Part shown: positions 18,907-28,464 of the stretch, one piece after another
Layout: the number at the start of each line of letters is the position of its first letter
How positions within the stretch are numbered: position 1 is the first letter of the stretch
DNA from: Candidatus Nitrosocaldaceae archaeon
GTDB taxonomy: Archaea > Thermoproteota > Nitrososphaeria > Nitrososphaerales > Nitrosocaldaceae
Assembly (NCBI GenBank): GCA_026002835.1
Contig: BPGC01000009.1
Location: forward strand, 1-64,000
Length of the DNA stretch: 64,000 bases
Reading direction: 5' to 3'
Notes under the pieces: model-generated
Told to the model about the DNA's origin: nothing
The model's input: only the letters and a program-made list of their open reading frames with translations
Database searches by the model: none
Program-made: the position numbers and the translations under genes

Positions 18907-19916
18907 AAGCATTCCAGACACAAGAGATAGGAAGTTTAAAAAAGCCTAGATGGCTAATAACTGCATTAAGAGATAAAGAGGTTAGTGCTATAGATAAAGA
19001 GAGGGCTAGAGACGATCTAGCATATCTTAATACTAGAATTCTAGAAGATCTAGGATTGGATATAGTATATGATGGTGAAGCTAGAAGGGTAGAGATGTAT
19101 GAATATCCAATCAGGCATATAGAAGGCTTTGAGTTTGCTGGTTTAGTTAGATCTTGGGATAATAAATATTATAGAAAGGCTAGATGTATAGGAGAAGTAA
19201 GGTATAAAGAGAATTACCATATAGATGAATTCAAGTTCTTAAAGAGGATAGCAAAGAAGGAATTGAAGATACCAATTACTGGTCCATACACATTAGCAGA
19301 TTGGTCTTATAATGAATATTATAATAGCAAAGCAGAATTCATAATAGCATTAGCAAGGAATGTAATAAGACCATTGATGAACGATCTTGTAAAACATGGT
19401 GCAAAGATAATACAACTAGATGAACCAGCAGCTACTACACATCCAGCAGAGATGGATATATTTGTAGAAGCTATAAATGAATGTGTTAAAGGCATTGATG
19501 CTAAAGTTACAATGCATATATGCTATAGCGGTAATGAATACAGAGCATTAATTCCTTATCTTAACGAGATGAATATAAAACAGTATGCATTAGAGTTTGC
19601 TAATAGAGATAAATTAGAGTTAGGAGTTGATGATAATAGTAGAAGAGGATACCAAGTAATTAAAGAGTTTAAAGATAATGGATTTGAAGGTGAGATAGGA
19701 TTAGGAGTATTAGATGTTCATATAGATGAGATTGAACCTCCAGAATTGGTTAGGGATAGACTCCTTTATGTATCAAGGTTCATAGATCCAGAGAAGATAT
19801 ATGCTAATCCAGATTGTGGATTAAGAACAAGATCTAGAGAAATAGCATTTGAGAAGATAAGGAATATGGTTAAAGGCGCAGATTTGGCAAGGAAAGAGTT
19901 AGGTTATAAAGACTGA
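18903..19916 (+). CDS. metE: Methionine synthase, B12-independent core type
   Basis: 337 residues corresponding to the catalytic C-terminal barrel of MetE. Zinc ligands are visible in TMHICYSG (His and Cys) and NPDCGLRTR (Cys), with an acidic ligand in YALEFAN. QLDEPA binds homocysteine. Archaeal core MetE enzymes transfer a methyl group to homocysteine. The order metF-like, inactive paralogue, metE suggests one methionine operon. Confidence 0.88.
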   Translation: MKAFQTQEIGSLKKPRWLITALRDKEVSAIDKERARDDLAYLNTRILEDLGLDIVYDGEARRVEMYEYPIRHIEGFEFAGLVRSWDNKYYRKARCIGEVRYKENYHIDEFKFLKRIAKKELKIPITGPYTLADWSYNEYYNSKAEFIIALARNVIRPLMNDLVKHGAKIIQLDEPAATTHPAEMDIFVEAINECVKGIDAKVTMHICYSGNEYRALIPYLNEMNIKQYALEFANRDKLELGVDDNSRRGYQVIKEFKDNGFEGEIGLGVLDVHIDEIEPPELVRDRLLYVSRFIDPEKIYANPDCGLRTRSREIAFEKIRNMVKGADLARKELGYKD

Positions 19917-19999
19917 AATCCATATTTTTATTAATGATTATAGAGTTTAATAATATATAATACAAAAAGTTTAAAGATAGCGTTGTTATAAATAATATA

Positions 20000-20551
20000 A
20001 TGTTGCAATCAAAGGAGGAAAAATCAACAGAGAAAGGCTTTGTTATATGGCTTACTGGTTTACCAGGAGCTGGAAAGACAACTATAGCAAAAAATCTAGC
20101 ACCAAAGTTAGAAGCATTAGGATTAAAAGTCGAACTATTTGATGGTGATGAAGTTAGGAAGCAATTAAGTCCAGATCTAGGATTTAGCAAAAAAGATAGA
20201 GAGTTACATGCTAGAAGAGTAGCATATTTAGCAAAGATATTAGCAAAACATGGTATAGTATCTATAGTATCATTAATCTCTCCTTATAGAGAGTTTAGAG
20301 AATATGCTAGAGATCTTATAAAGGATTTCATAGAAGTATATGTTAAAGCAAGTTTAGATACATGCATAAAGAGAGATCCAAAAGGATTGTATAAGAAAGC
20401 ATTGAATGGAGAGATAAAAGATTTAACTGGTTTGCAAGATGTATATGAAGAACCATTAAAGCCTGAGGTTATAGTAAATACTGAAGATGAAGATGTTGAG
20501 GAAAGTTGTAATAAGATAATAGATAAGTTGAAAGAACTAAGATACCTCTAA
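20000..20551 (+). CDS. cysC: Adenylylsulfate kinase
   Basis: 183 residues. Walker A GLPGAGKTT, FDGDEVRKQL, RRVAYLAKIL and SLISPYREFR are diagnostic of APS kinase, which phosphorylates APS to PAPS in the cytoplasm. No sulfate adenylyltransferase is in the window. It has its own upstream spacer with a TATA-like stretch and lies convergent to taw1. Confidence 0.9.
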   Translation: MLQSKEEKSTEKGFVIWLTGLPGAGKTTIAKNLAPKLEALGLKVELFDGDEVRKQLSPDLGFSKKDRELHARRVAYLAKILAKHGIVSIVSLISPYREFREYARDLIKDFIEVYVKASLDTCIKRDPKGLYKKALNGEIKDLTGLQDVYEEPLKPEVIVNTEDEDVEESCNKIIDKLKELRYL

Positions 20552-20553
20552 AT

Positions 20554-21552
20554 TTATTTTATCCATCTATCTATGTATCTATTTTTATTTTGTAATACTA
20601 CAATCCTCGATTCTACACTCTCATCCATTATATTATAATCCATCCTTTTCGCAAGTTCTGAAGCAAAAATTCTAACTTCATCCATAAATAGCATATGCTC
20701 ATGCTCTAACCTATTTCTAGAGTTTCCTACATGCATGTATGACTTTATCTCTATAAAATGAGGATCCCCTCTTTCCAGTAATTTAGCATACTCATCTACA
20801 AGATCTAATGAATCATTATAATTTCTAATTAGCGTAATCCTTATTACAGTTCTTGTATTAGCATTCTTTAAAAATTCTAAGCTTTTTAACCATCTATGCC
20901 ATGCATCCTTATGTCTAGGTTTATTTATCAGATAGAATAACTTTTCATTAGGAGCATTTGTTGATAAGTATAATTGTGTAGGCAAAGCATCCTCTTCTTG
21001 TAATCTATAAAGCATCTCTGGTTCTTGACCATTAGTTACTAGGAATATAGATCTAGTACTCTTTAAGCTTTTTAGATATCTAATCAATTCTGGCAATCTA
21101 GGATACATCGTAGGCTCACCAGATAACGATATTGCATAATGAGATGGCACTAATGCTTCTTTCAACTTGTTCTTATCTGCTTTTTTATTACCAAAGTACC
21201 CATTCATTAATCTCCTTCTCTCCTCTAATAAATTATCAATCAAAACCTTTGGTTCATCAACACGCTTTGGGTCTATATCCATAAAGTCGTAAAACTCCAT
21301 AGGTCTCCAACAATAGATGCATCTATTCTCACATACCATGCCCATGGGAGAAAACTCCATGCATCTATGCGTATCTATACCATAAAACTTGCTCTTATAA
21401 CATTCTCCTTCGTTTGTAAATGATTTCTTTGTCCAATGGCATAACTCTATAGTTGAATGGTTAAACGTTCCATACTTTGCTTTTCTTAATTGCATCATAA
21501 CTCTAGGCTTGATCTGTATAATATTTGTTGGTTCTTCTCCAGAGCAACTCAT
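20554..21552 (-). CDS. taw1: tRNA 4-demethylwyosine synthase (radical SAM)
   Basis: 332 residues. The radical-SAM cluster is CENRCIYCW; a second set of cysteines N-terminal to it (ELCHWTKKSF, GECYKSKFYGIDTHRCMEF) fits the extra cluster of Taw1/TYW1. ISLSGEPTMYPRL and HVGNSRNRLEHEHM are typical. The enzyme builds the tricyclic base at G37 of tRNA-Phe and occurs only in archaea and eukaryotes. Confidence 0.93.
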   Translation of the reverse strand: MSCSGEEPTNIIQIKPRVMMQLRKAKYGTFNHSTIELCHWTKKSFTNEGECYKSKFYGIDTHRCMEFSPMGMVCENRCIYCWRPMEFYDFMDIDPKRVDEPKVLIDNLLEERRRLMNGYFGNKKADKNKLKEALVPSHYAISLSGEPTMYPRLPELIRYLKSLKSTRSIFLVTNGQEPEMLYRLQEEDALPTQLYLSTNAPNEKLFYLINKPRHKDAWHRWLKSLEFLKNANTRTVIRITLIRNYNDSLDLVDEYAKLLERGDPHFIEIKSYMHVGNSRNRLEHEHMLFMDEVRIFASELAKRMDYNIMDESVESRIVVLQNKNRYIDRWIK

Positions 21553-21625
21553 GATAAGAATTATTGATATTACATTATTAAATCTTAGTGTATACTATTA
21601 ATATAAATGAGTCTATTAAAATGAT

Positions 21626-22225
21626 ATGGCAACTGATGATGATCCAACTAGACATTATATGAAGCATAACAGTATAAGTAATATCTTGAAGCAAGTTATA
21701 CCCATCTTGATAATAACTCTAGCATCTAGCATGTTAGCTGGGTTTATCCTTGTAGGCATGAGACATTCTTTAGAGATATTGCCAGGATTGTTAGTAATGA
21801 TCCCTGGTTTATTAGCAACTAGAGGTAATATATATGGCGTATTTGGTTCTAGATTAGCAACTGGTTTACATCTAGGTATCATCGAACCTCGATTTAGTAG
21901 AAATAGAAATCTGCTAAATACCATGTTAGCAACTCTAATCAATAGTGCTGTAATATCTATCGTTATAGCATTATTTGCTTATCTAGCATTATTACTATTT
22001 ACAAACACAATTACACCATTATGGGCTTTGACGCTAATATCATTCTCTTCAGGAATGATTAGTGGTATTATATTACTAGTAATAGTTAGTATATTTGACT
22101 TTTTAGGTTTTAGAAAAGGATTAGATCCAGATAATATACATGGCCCTGTTGCAACTGTTAGTGGAGATATATTTGGAGTATTAGCATTATTCATATCAGC
22201 AGAGATGGTGATGGGTTTACTATGA
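21626..22225 (+). CDS. SLC41/MgtE-type cation transporter half 1
   Basis: 199 residues with about five membrane helices. GLLVMIPGLLATRGNIYGVFGSRLATGLHLG is the signature of the MgtE/SLC41 membrane domain, and DPDNIHGPVA recurs near the end. Each such half is one MgtE-like domain; two make a channel-like transporter for divalent cations, probably magnesium. It overlaps the second half by 4 bases. Confidence 0.85.
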   Translation: MATDDDPTRHYMKHNSISNILKQVIPILIITLASSMLAGFILVGMRHSLEILPGLLVMIPGLLATRGNIYGVFGSRLATGLHLGIIEPRFSRNRNLLNTMLATLINSAVISIVIALFAYLALLLFTNTITPLWALTLISFSSGMISGIILLVIVSIFDFLGFRKGLDPDNIHGPVATVSGDIFGVLALFISAEMVMGLL

Positions 22226-22785
22226 GCGATGAGATATTCTGGAGTTTGAAGAAGTTATTAAAGACTCAGATACCATTATTAATAATTATATCTGTAGTTG
22301 AGATCTTTGCTGGTTTATTATTAGAATCAATGAGCAAAGATATATTATCAAAACCATCCATACTTATGCTTGTTCCAGCATTCTTGGCATTAGGAGGAAA
22401 TCTTGGAATAACTTATGGTTCTAGACTATCTACAACAATCCATCTTGGTATATTAGAGTTTACCCTAAAGAATCCAGTATTCAAGAACAATCTAATTGCA
22501 ATATCAATTGCTAGTATATCTACATTCATAATAATAGGAATATTATCATACTCTATTAATAATCTGCAAGGTTTAGCTGTATTATCTATACAAGATACTA
22601 CACTTTTAGCCTTAATATCAGGTTTGATATTAACAATAATAATAATGCCAATGGCTATTACTGTAGCATATATAAGTTATAGGAAGGGAATAGATCCAGA
22701 TGATATGATAGTTCCCATAATAACAGCAACTGCAGATGTTATAGGCATGCTAGCATTATCTACTGTAATAATAGTATTATTATAG
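22222..22785 (+). CDS. SLC41/MgtE-type cation transporter half 2
   Basis: 187 residues with the same layout as its upstream neighbour (LMLVPAFLALGGNLGITYGSRLSTTIHLG; DPDDMIVPI). The two are probably a heterodimer from an old gene duplication. The next gene encodes a PhoU/TrkA-C protein, the regulatory partner commonly found beside this transporter in archaea. Confidence 0.85.
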   Translation: MSDEIFWSLKKLLKTQIPLLIIISVVEIFAGLLLESMSKDILSKPSILMLVPAFLALGGNLGITYGSRLSTTIHLGILEFTLKNPVFKNNLIAISIASISTFIIIGILSYSINNLQGLAVLSIQDTTLLALISGLILTIIIMPMAITVAYISYRKGIDPDDMIVPIITATADVIGMLALSTVIIVLL

Positions 22786-22799
22786 GTGTATGAGTAAAT

Positions 22800-24011
22800 A
22801 TGCATGGAGTGAAGAGTGCTAGAAAGCTCAAATATAAACCCATAAATGTAAAAGATGCGATAGCAGAGATCAAGGATACCGCAGAATTAATGCTTGATCT
22901 TGCATACTCTAGCATATTATTCAAAGAACGAGATTTTAGCGAGGAGGTTATCGAGTTAGAAGATAGAATGGATGAACTTATATTCATGGCTAGGGCATCA
23001 ATAATGCTTGCTGCAAGAGGTATAGAAGAGATCGAAGAATTAACTGGTGTTTTACAAGTTATAGATTCTGCAGTTATGATAAGTTCTGCAGCAGTAGATC
23101 TAGCAAAGATACAACTAGATAATCTAGGCTTGCCTCCAGCATTCCTAAAAAGCATACATCTATTAGAAGAGACTATAGTTAGCACAATAATACCTCAAGG
23201 CTCTAAGGCTAATGGAATTACAGTAAAAGAGTTAGAAGATGAGACAAGCATGAATATAATAGCTATAAAGAAGCCTAAAGGTGAATGGATAATAAATCCT
23301 AATGATGATGTTAAAGTATATGCAAATGATAAGATAATAGCAAAAGGTCCATATCAAGCATTAGAAGAGTTTAATGTATTCATTATAGGCAAGCATGAAG
23401 AGTTTCCTAGTCTAGATGAATTAGAAGAGCCAAAGATATTACATATGATAAGAGAGATAATAATAGAGATGACTGTATTATCTCAATTATCAATAGATCT
23501 AGCATATTACTCAGTATTATTCAATAGTAAAGAGATAGCAGAAGAGGTTAGTAGCATTGAAGACAAGTTAGAAGATTTGCGGGCAGATCTTGAATTGAAC
23601 GTACTCAATTATGCAAAACAAGTTGAGAATGTTAACGAACTTAGAGGATTGTTAAGAATAGCATATTCATCTGAAAAAGTATCAGATGCTAGTAAAGATA
23701 TAGCTGATATAGTATTGCATGGCATAGCTATGCATCCAATATTACAGTATGCTGTGAAAGAGAGCGATGAGATCATTACTAGGATTGTTATTGTTAAAGG
23801 AAGCGAGTTAGATGGTAAAACATATGCAGAGTCTGGAATTGAGGTTAGCACTGGCATGGATATAATTGCCATAAAAAAGAGTAGCACTAACAAATGGCAA
23901 TTCCATCCTAAAGGAGATATCAAGCTAGAGGCTAATGATATCATAATAGCAAAAGGTTCAGTAGAAGATGAGGATATCTTGAAGCGTTTAGCAGGAGTTT
24001 ATAATGAATGA
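22800..24011 (+). CDS. Duplicated PhoU-like/TrkA-C regulatory protein
   Basis: 403 residues: a PhoU-type helical bundle (~20-120), an RCK C-terminal domain (~130-200, LEETIVSTIIPQGSKANGIT ... DKIIAKGP), then a second PhoU-like bundle and a second RCK-C domain (ESDEIITRIVIVKGSELDG ... NDIIIAKGS). RCK-C domains bind small ligands and gate transporters. It likely senses the cation or a nucleotide for the SLC41 pair. It overlaps the next gene by 8 bases. Confidence 0.85.
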   Translation: MHGVKSARKLKYKPINVKDAIAEIKDTAELMLDLAYSSILFKERDFSEEVIELEDRMDELIFMARASIMLAARGIEEIEELTGVLQVIDSAVMISSAAVDLAKIQLDNLGLPPAFLKSIHLLEETIVSTIIPQGSKANGITVKELEDETSMNIIAIKKPKGEWIINPNDDVKVYANDKIIAKGPYQALEEFNVFIIGKHEEFPSLDELEEPKILHMIREIIIEMTVLSQLSIDLAYYSVLFNSKEIAEEVSSIEDKLEDLRADLELNVLNYAKQVENVNELRGLLRIAYSSEKVSDASKDIADIVLHGIAMHPILQYAVKESDEIITRIVIVKGSELDGKTYAESGIEVSTGMDIIAIKKSSTNKWQFHPKGDIKLEANDIIIAKGSVEDEDILKRLAGVYNE

Positions 24012-25110
24012 TATTATAGATAAGATAGATGCAATCAAAGATGATATAATCTCTACAGCCTCTGATCTGATAAAGATTCCTAGTAGAAATCCTCCAGGAG
24101 AAGAGAAAGAATGCATAGAGTATATAAAGAGTAGATTGGAAGAATATGATCTAAATATAAAGATAATATATAAACCGTTCAAAGATAGACCTCAGATCAT
24201 AGCATGGAATGAAGAACCTAGAATATTATTAAATGGACATGTAGATACAGTTCCAGAAGGCAATTCTGATCTATGGAGTATAGATCCATTCTCTGGAATT
24301 ATTAAAGATGGCAAATTATATGGAAGAGGAGCAGTAGATATGAAGAGTGCATTAGCAATCATGATACATATACCTAGAATAATAGATAGACATTTGTTAT
24401 TAACATTTGCTATAGGAGAAGAGCGTGCAGAACCAGGAACTCTTGAATTGTTAAAACATATTCCAAATGATGTTAGATATGGAATTGTATTAGAACCTAC
24501 CTCATTAGCAATAGCACCATATCAGAGGGGAGCTTTATGGGCAGAGATGAACATTAGAGGAAAAGCAACTCATGCATCTTTGCCAGAGAAAGGTATTAAT
24601 GCTATTATTAAAGCGAAGAAGATAATAGATAAGATTGAAGAGTATCAGCAAATATTAAAGAAGAGAGAAGCATTGAATACAACTCCTACTTGTAATGTAA
24701 CCATGATAGAAGGAGGAATTAAGGAGAATGTAATACCAGATCTCTGTAGGTTGATAATAGATAGGAGAATATTGCCAAATGAAGAGTACCTAAAAGTAAT
24801 AGATGAATTGAAGAGCATTCATGAGTTTGAGATTATAGCATATAGAAAGCCAGTTAAGTTAGATAAATCATCATATATATGCAATATACTAAAACAATCG
24901 TTACTAGATATTATAGGAGATGCAAAGTTCATATGCTTTCCTGGCTCTACTGATAATGAGCATATAATTGATAATGGTATAGAGAGTATAGTTTGGGGAC
25001 CTGGAGATCTAGCAGATGCACATAGTATAGATGAATCTATCGATATTAAAGAATTGATAACTGCTACTAAAGTATTGGCATTATCATTATATAGGTTTGG
25101 CAAAGAATAA
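24004..25110 (+). CDS. M20-family peptidase / deacylase (ArgE/DapE-like)
   Basis: 368 residues. Zinc ligands and catalytic residues are visible: LLNGHVDTVP, LYGRGAVDMKS, IGEERAE, GIVLEPT and a C-terminal PGSTDNEHI with the last His. The dimerisation lid carries GKATHASLPE. The family cleaves amide bonds of N-acyl amino acids or dipeptides; the substrate is uncertain and it is not beside arginine or lysine genes. Confidence 0.85.
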   Translation: MNDIIDKIDAIKDDIISTASDLIKIPSRNPPGEEKECIEYIKSRLEEYDLNIKIIYKPFKDRPQIIAWNEEPRILLNGHVDTVPEGNSDLWSIDPFSGIIKDGKLYGRGAVDMKSALAIMIHIPRIIDRHLLLTFAIGEERAEPGTLELLKHIPNDVRYGIVLEPTSLAIAPYQRGALWAEMNIRGKATHASLPEKGINAIIKAKKIIDKIEEYQQILKKREALNTTPTCNVTMIEGGIKENVIPDLCRLIIDRRILPNEEYLKVIDELKSIHEFEIIAYRKPVKLDKSSYICNILKQSLLDIIGDAKFICFPGSTDNEHIIDNGIESIVWGPGDLADAHSIDESIDIKELITATKVLALSLYRFGKE

Positions 25111-25115
25111 CTGCT

Positions 25116-25922
25116 ATGAATACACGAGAAATAATGAACTTGGCATTAAAACTTGCTAATATGGATCGTATTCCAGCAGATAGTGCAATTCATGTAGAAG
25201 GTGATAATATCAAAAAGGTCTTGCTAACAATAGATGTTGATCCATCAATAATAATGCTTGCTAAAGAGCAAGGTTACGATGCTATAATTGCTCACCATCC
25301 AATAGGCAAAAGTATGTTAGATTTCCATAAAGTATTTGATAGGCATATAGAGTATATGCTTGCTTATGGTATAGATGAAGAATTAGCAAAAGAAGCGGTA
25401 AATGCATTAAAACAGAAAGTCATGCTTAGAACTCATACATCCATATATACCAATACTATAGCGGTTGCTGAGATGCTGAATATGCCATTATTGAATATTC
25501 ATCTACCTTGTGATGAATTGATGAGGCAAAGGATTGTTAATACATTAAAAGCGAGCAAAATAGAAAAAGTATCTGATATAATAGATAGCGTTAAACAGAT
25601 ACCAGAGTTTAGAGATGCTTATACTGATCCATTAGTAGTTTATGGCGATGCAGATAACAAAGTTAATAGGTATGCAGTAGTTATAGCTGCTGGAACAAAT
25701 GGAGGAGCAGAGATAGCAAAATTATACTTCGTAGCAGATGTTAATACAGTAGTATATCTTCATATCAGTAATGAAGAGTTGGCAAAGCTGAAGGCTAGCA
25801 CTGTAGATGGAAATCTTGTTATTCTTGGACATCTTGCTGGAGACTCGTTAGGATTGAATATATTTGCTGATGAGCTAGAGAAGCATGGTTTAGAGGTAAC
25901 AAGATTAGGAATAATCCATTAA
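25116..25922 (+). CDS. NIF3-family dinuclear metal protein
   Basis: 268 residues. IIAHHPIG with two metal histidines, HTSIYTN and the C-terminal GHLAGDSLG match NIF3 (GTP cyclohydrolase I type 2-like). The family is nearly universal and its reaction is unsettled. It follows the M20 gene by 5 bases and overlaps the convergent CPBP gene by 18 bases. Confidence 0.85.
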   Translation: MNTREIMNLALKLANMDRIPADSAIHVEGDNIKKVLLTIDVDPSIIMLAKEQGYDAIIAHHPIGKSMLDFHKVFDRHIEYMLAYGIDEELAKEAVNALKQKVMLRTHTSIYTNTIAVAEMLNMPLLNIHLPCDELMRQRIVNTLKASKIEKVSDIIDSVKQIPEFRDAYTDPLVVYGDADNKVNRYAVVIAAGTNGGAEIAKLYFVADVNTVVYLHISNEELAKLKASTVDGNLVILGHLAGDSLGLNIFADELEKHGLEVTRLGIIH

Positions 25923-26852
25923 ACTAATTCTAAACCTTTTTATCAATAAACCAGCATATAATGCTAAACCTATAATCCCAATTGTTGTTAGTAATAGATC
26001 CAACCATGCTAATAATGGATTATTAATAACATCGTCCCATGGGAATGCAAAGACAGCATTTGTGAATAAACCATAAGATGTTAGAAAATAGTTTGCAGAC
26101 CAATGCAATATAATAGATGCATGTAAACCATATCTATAATATACAAACCCTAATAATATTCCAGCAAATGTAGATTGTGTAAACTTTCCATACTCCCAGC
26201 CAGACAATATATGCAATAGACCAAATATCACAGCACTTGTTATTATCAAAACAGATACCTTTCTATTATTAACATATCTACTTGGAAGCCATAAAGTATA
26301 TAGAAACTCTTTATAATTAAACCTCTTATTAGTAAAGAATAGATACGTTGGTAAACCTATAAGCATTATCCTAAATATCGGTTCTTCTTTTAGAGGAGCA
26401 GTAGTAAGATTAAAGAATTTTAATAATAGATTATCTTCCTTGATCTCTCCAATCTCTATACCGAATTGTTGTTGGATAAAATCTATAGCTTTTGAACCTA
26501 CTAATAATATAGCAAACCATACTATTATCATAGCAAGTTTATTATTATATGGATGTGTATAATTTTTTATAGATATAAGTAAAGCATGCAATATATTTCT
26601 ATTCTTGAATAGTAATATTGAGAATAATGCTAGATATATACACCATAATACTATAAAACCTTCACCTAACTCTATGGTAATATTAGATGTTAACTCTATT
26701 GGATGTTGATATGTTATAGCATCTCCTATCTCTGTGTTGAAAACGGTATATGCTCCTATAGGAAATGATATGAGCATAAATGCTGAGATAACCATAATAA
26801 GTCCAGAATAAAGAAGTAAGAGGAGTTGAAATAAATTCTTCTTTATATCCAT
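25905..26852 (-). CDS. CPBP-family intramembrane metalloprotease
   Basis: 315 residues with about eight membrane helices. Motif 1 KEEPIFR (EExxxR), motif 2 FGLLH and motif 3 HWSAN are those of CAAX-protease/bacteriocin-processing enzymes, which cleave within the membrane. The substrate is unknown. It starts 6 bases after the aIF1 gene on the same strand, so it is probably co-transcribed with it. Confidence 0.85.
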   Translation of the reverse strand: MDIKKNLFQLLLLLYSGLIMVISAFMLISFPIGAYTVFNTEIGDAITYQHPIELTSNITIELGEGFIVLWCIYLALFSILLFKNRNILHALLISIKNYTHPYNNKLAMIIVWFAILLVGSKAIDFIQQQFGIEIGEIKEDNLLLKFFNLTTAPLKEEPIFRIMLIGLPTYLFFTNKRFNYKEFLYTLWLPSRYVNNRKVSVLIITSAVIFGLLHILSGWEYGKFTQSTFAGILLGFVYYRYGLHASIILHWSANYFLTSYGLFTNAVFAFPWDDVINNPLLAWLDLLLTTIGIIGLALYAGLLIKRFRISLMDYS

Positions 26853-26858
26853 TTTATC

Positions 26859-27164
26859 TCAATGGACTTCAATTGCATTCTCGTTAAAGCCTAGTTCAGT
26901 CAGATACTTTTTTATATTATATCTATGGTCTCCTTGTAAGATTATGCATCCATCTTTAGCAGTTCCTCCACATGCTAGTTTGTTCTTCAAATGTTTAACA
27001 ACGCTATTGATATCTGTACCTTTACTAAAACCTTCAATGAGAGTAGCATCTCTATTGAATCTCCTCTTCTCTAGCCTAACTATTATCTTAACTTGTTCTT
27101 TATCTAACTCTACGCATGCACATAGATCTTGCGGCAAACCACATTTTTTGCATATACTCGCCAT
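26859..27164 (-). CDS. Translation initiation factor aIF1 (SUI1)
   Basis: 101 residues. An N-terminal CKKCGLPQDLCAC zinc motif precedes the SUI1 fold with RRFNRDATLIEGF, LKNKLACGGTAKDGCIILQGDH. It checks start-codon pairing on the small ribosomal subunit. Length and zinc motif are typical of archaea. Confidence 0.92.
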   Translation of the reverse strand: MASICKKCGLPQDLCACVELDKEQVKIIVRLEKRRFNRDATLIEGFSKGTDINSVVKHLKNKLACGGTAKDGCIILQGDHRYNIKKYLTELGFNENAIEVH

Positions 27165-27251
27165 TTATCATTTTAACATACGCTTTCTTAATATTAAAAG
27201 ATTCCTCTAAAGGATTAACTTTTATTTATCTCTTATCATAATATTAGATCA

Positions 27252-27587
27252 TTGAGCAAGGATATGTTATCTTTAGCAGCAGAACTACTTAGGAAAGGAG
27301 GTACTCTACTATCAGAACCGTGTGAAGCCTGTAATGGAGTTCAAGTAAAGTTCGAGGATAAGATAATCTGTGTAAACTGTGGTAAGAAGATAGAAGAGCA
27401 TAAAGAAGATAAAAAGGATGAGGTTAAGCAAGTTAATGATGAGCTTAATCTCTACGATGTTATAATCAAAAAGATAAACGAATTGATACCAATACTTACA
27501 AATGAGAAAGAGATAACAAGGCAGTTAGATATAGCTAAACTTATCAACAGTTATCTAGAGATACTAGCAAAAATAAAGAAAGATTAG
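27252..27587 (+). CDS. SSSCA1/Sjogren-autoantigen-type zinc-ribbon protein
   Basis: 111 residues. AELLRKGGTLLSEPCEACNGVQV ... ICVNCG forms a zinc ribbon of the family named for the human autoantigen. A charged linker and a helical tail follow. Role unknown. TTG at 27252 is used: a ttttatttat box centred about 26 bases upstream implies a leaderless transcript there. ATG at 27264 is the alternative. It overlaps the convergent CDGSH gene by 4 bases. Confidence 0.8.
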   Translation: MSKDMLSLAAELLRKGGTLLSEPCEACNGVQVKFEDKIICVNCGKKIEEHKEDKKDEVKQVNDELNLYDVIIKKINELIPILTNEKEITRQLDIAKLINSYLEILAKIKKD

Positions 27588-27745
27588 ACCTCAACATCTG
27601 CTGCTGGTGCTTGAAAGTTTATCTTTTGATGCGTGCCATCGCAGTATGGCTTATTATTAGAACCACCGCATCTACATAAAGCTATCTTCTTGCCATTATT
27701 TTCTACTATTATAGGACCGTTCTCTAATACAGTTATCTTTACCAT
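27584..27745 (-). CDS. CDGSH iron-sulfur domain protein, 53 aa
   Basis: This minus-strand frame encodes 53 residues with LCRCGGSNNKPYCDGTH: C-x-C-x2-S-x3-P-x-C-D-G-T-H, the 3Cys-1His ligand set of a [2Fe-2S] CDGSH cluster. Such minimal proteins are redox or cluster-transfer proteins. The stop overlaps the convergent zinc-ribbon gene by 4 bases. Confidence 0.9.
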   Translation of the reverse strand: MVKITVLENGPIIVENNGKKIALCRCGGSNNKPYCDGTHQKINFQAPAADVEV

Positions 27746-27822
27746 AATAGAATTAAGGTTTGAATAATATATAAACTATCAGTTTGTTAGTATTTATACT
27801 ATGAGAAATATAGCATTGATCA

Positions 27823-28197
27823 TTATAGAGTAATTTCTGTTACTGTATAATCAAATCTATACTCTTCATTATGCCCTTCTCCATGAGCATGGAACTCTCC
27901 TTTACCATCTTCTAATACTATCATAGCCATATCACCAGCATTATTCATTACCATCCCTCCATTCTCAGTCCATTTATCAAGATTTATTGCAAGCCAATTC
28001 CCCTTATCTAGAAATTTGAAGAATGCTCTTTTTATCTCTCCATCCTCTTTAATGATAAAGAATCCTACCTTACCTTTTTCTTCATCGGATTCCCAGTCTC
28101 CTTTACCTATTATAACGGTTTTATTCTCTGCATATAGTGAGATAGGCATAGTTATTACTATAATTAGCAATATTGCTGCTAATATTTTATACTTCAT
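27823..28197 (-). CDS. Secreted hypothetical protein
   Basis: About 124 residues from ATG 28197. MKYKILAAILLIIVITMPIS ending near LYAEN is a clear signal peptide. The mature part is a beta-rich, His/Glu/Asp-containing domain (FHAHGEGHNEEYRF could bind metal). No family recognised. An upstream ATG at 28218 would add seven residues. Confidence 0.7.
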   Translation of the reverse strand: MKYKILAAILLIIVITMPISLYAENKTVIIGKGDWESDEEKGKVGFFIIKEDGEIKRAFFKFLDKGNWLAINLDKWTENGGMVMNNAGDMAMIVLEDGKGEFHAHGEGHNEEYRFDYTVTEITL

Positions 28198-28287
28198 TAT
28201 AAATAATATCTCATTCACTAATAAATATCTTTCATATCCATCTAACGTATAGAAAGAGATTTATTTAATTAGTATCATAGAAATGGT

Positions 28288-28464
28288 ATGAGCTCTAGCA
28301 AGAAGAAGAAATCAGCTCCATTACCTGCTTCAAGTGCTGGTTTGTTAAGATTCTTTGAGGATGAGACTAAAGGGTATAAGATTAGACCAGAGTATGTCTT
28401 CGCAATAGCTGCTGGTTTCATAGGTATCTCTATATTGATCAAATTGTTATTCCCAATAGGATGA
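28288..28464 (+). CDS. Preprotein translocase subunit Sec61-beta
   Basis: 58 residues: a Lys/Ser-rich N-terminus, PLPASSAGLLRFFEDETKGYKI and a single C-terminal membrane helix (FAIAAGFIGISILIKLLF). This is the archaeal Sec61-beta/SecG-like tail-anchored subunit. Its stop overlaps the DUF2070 start (ATGA), so the two are coupled, a common archaeal pairing. Confidence 0.93.
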   Translation: MSSSKKKKSAPLPASSAGLLRFFEDETKGYKIRPEYVFAIAAGFIGISILIKLLFPIG

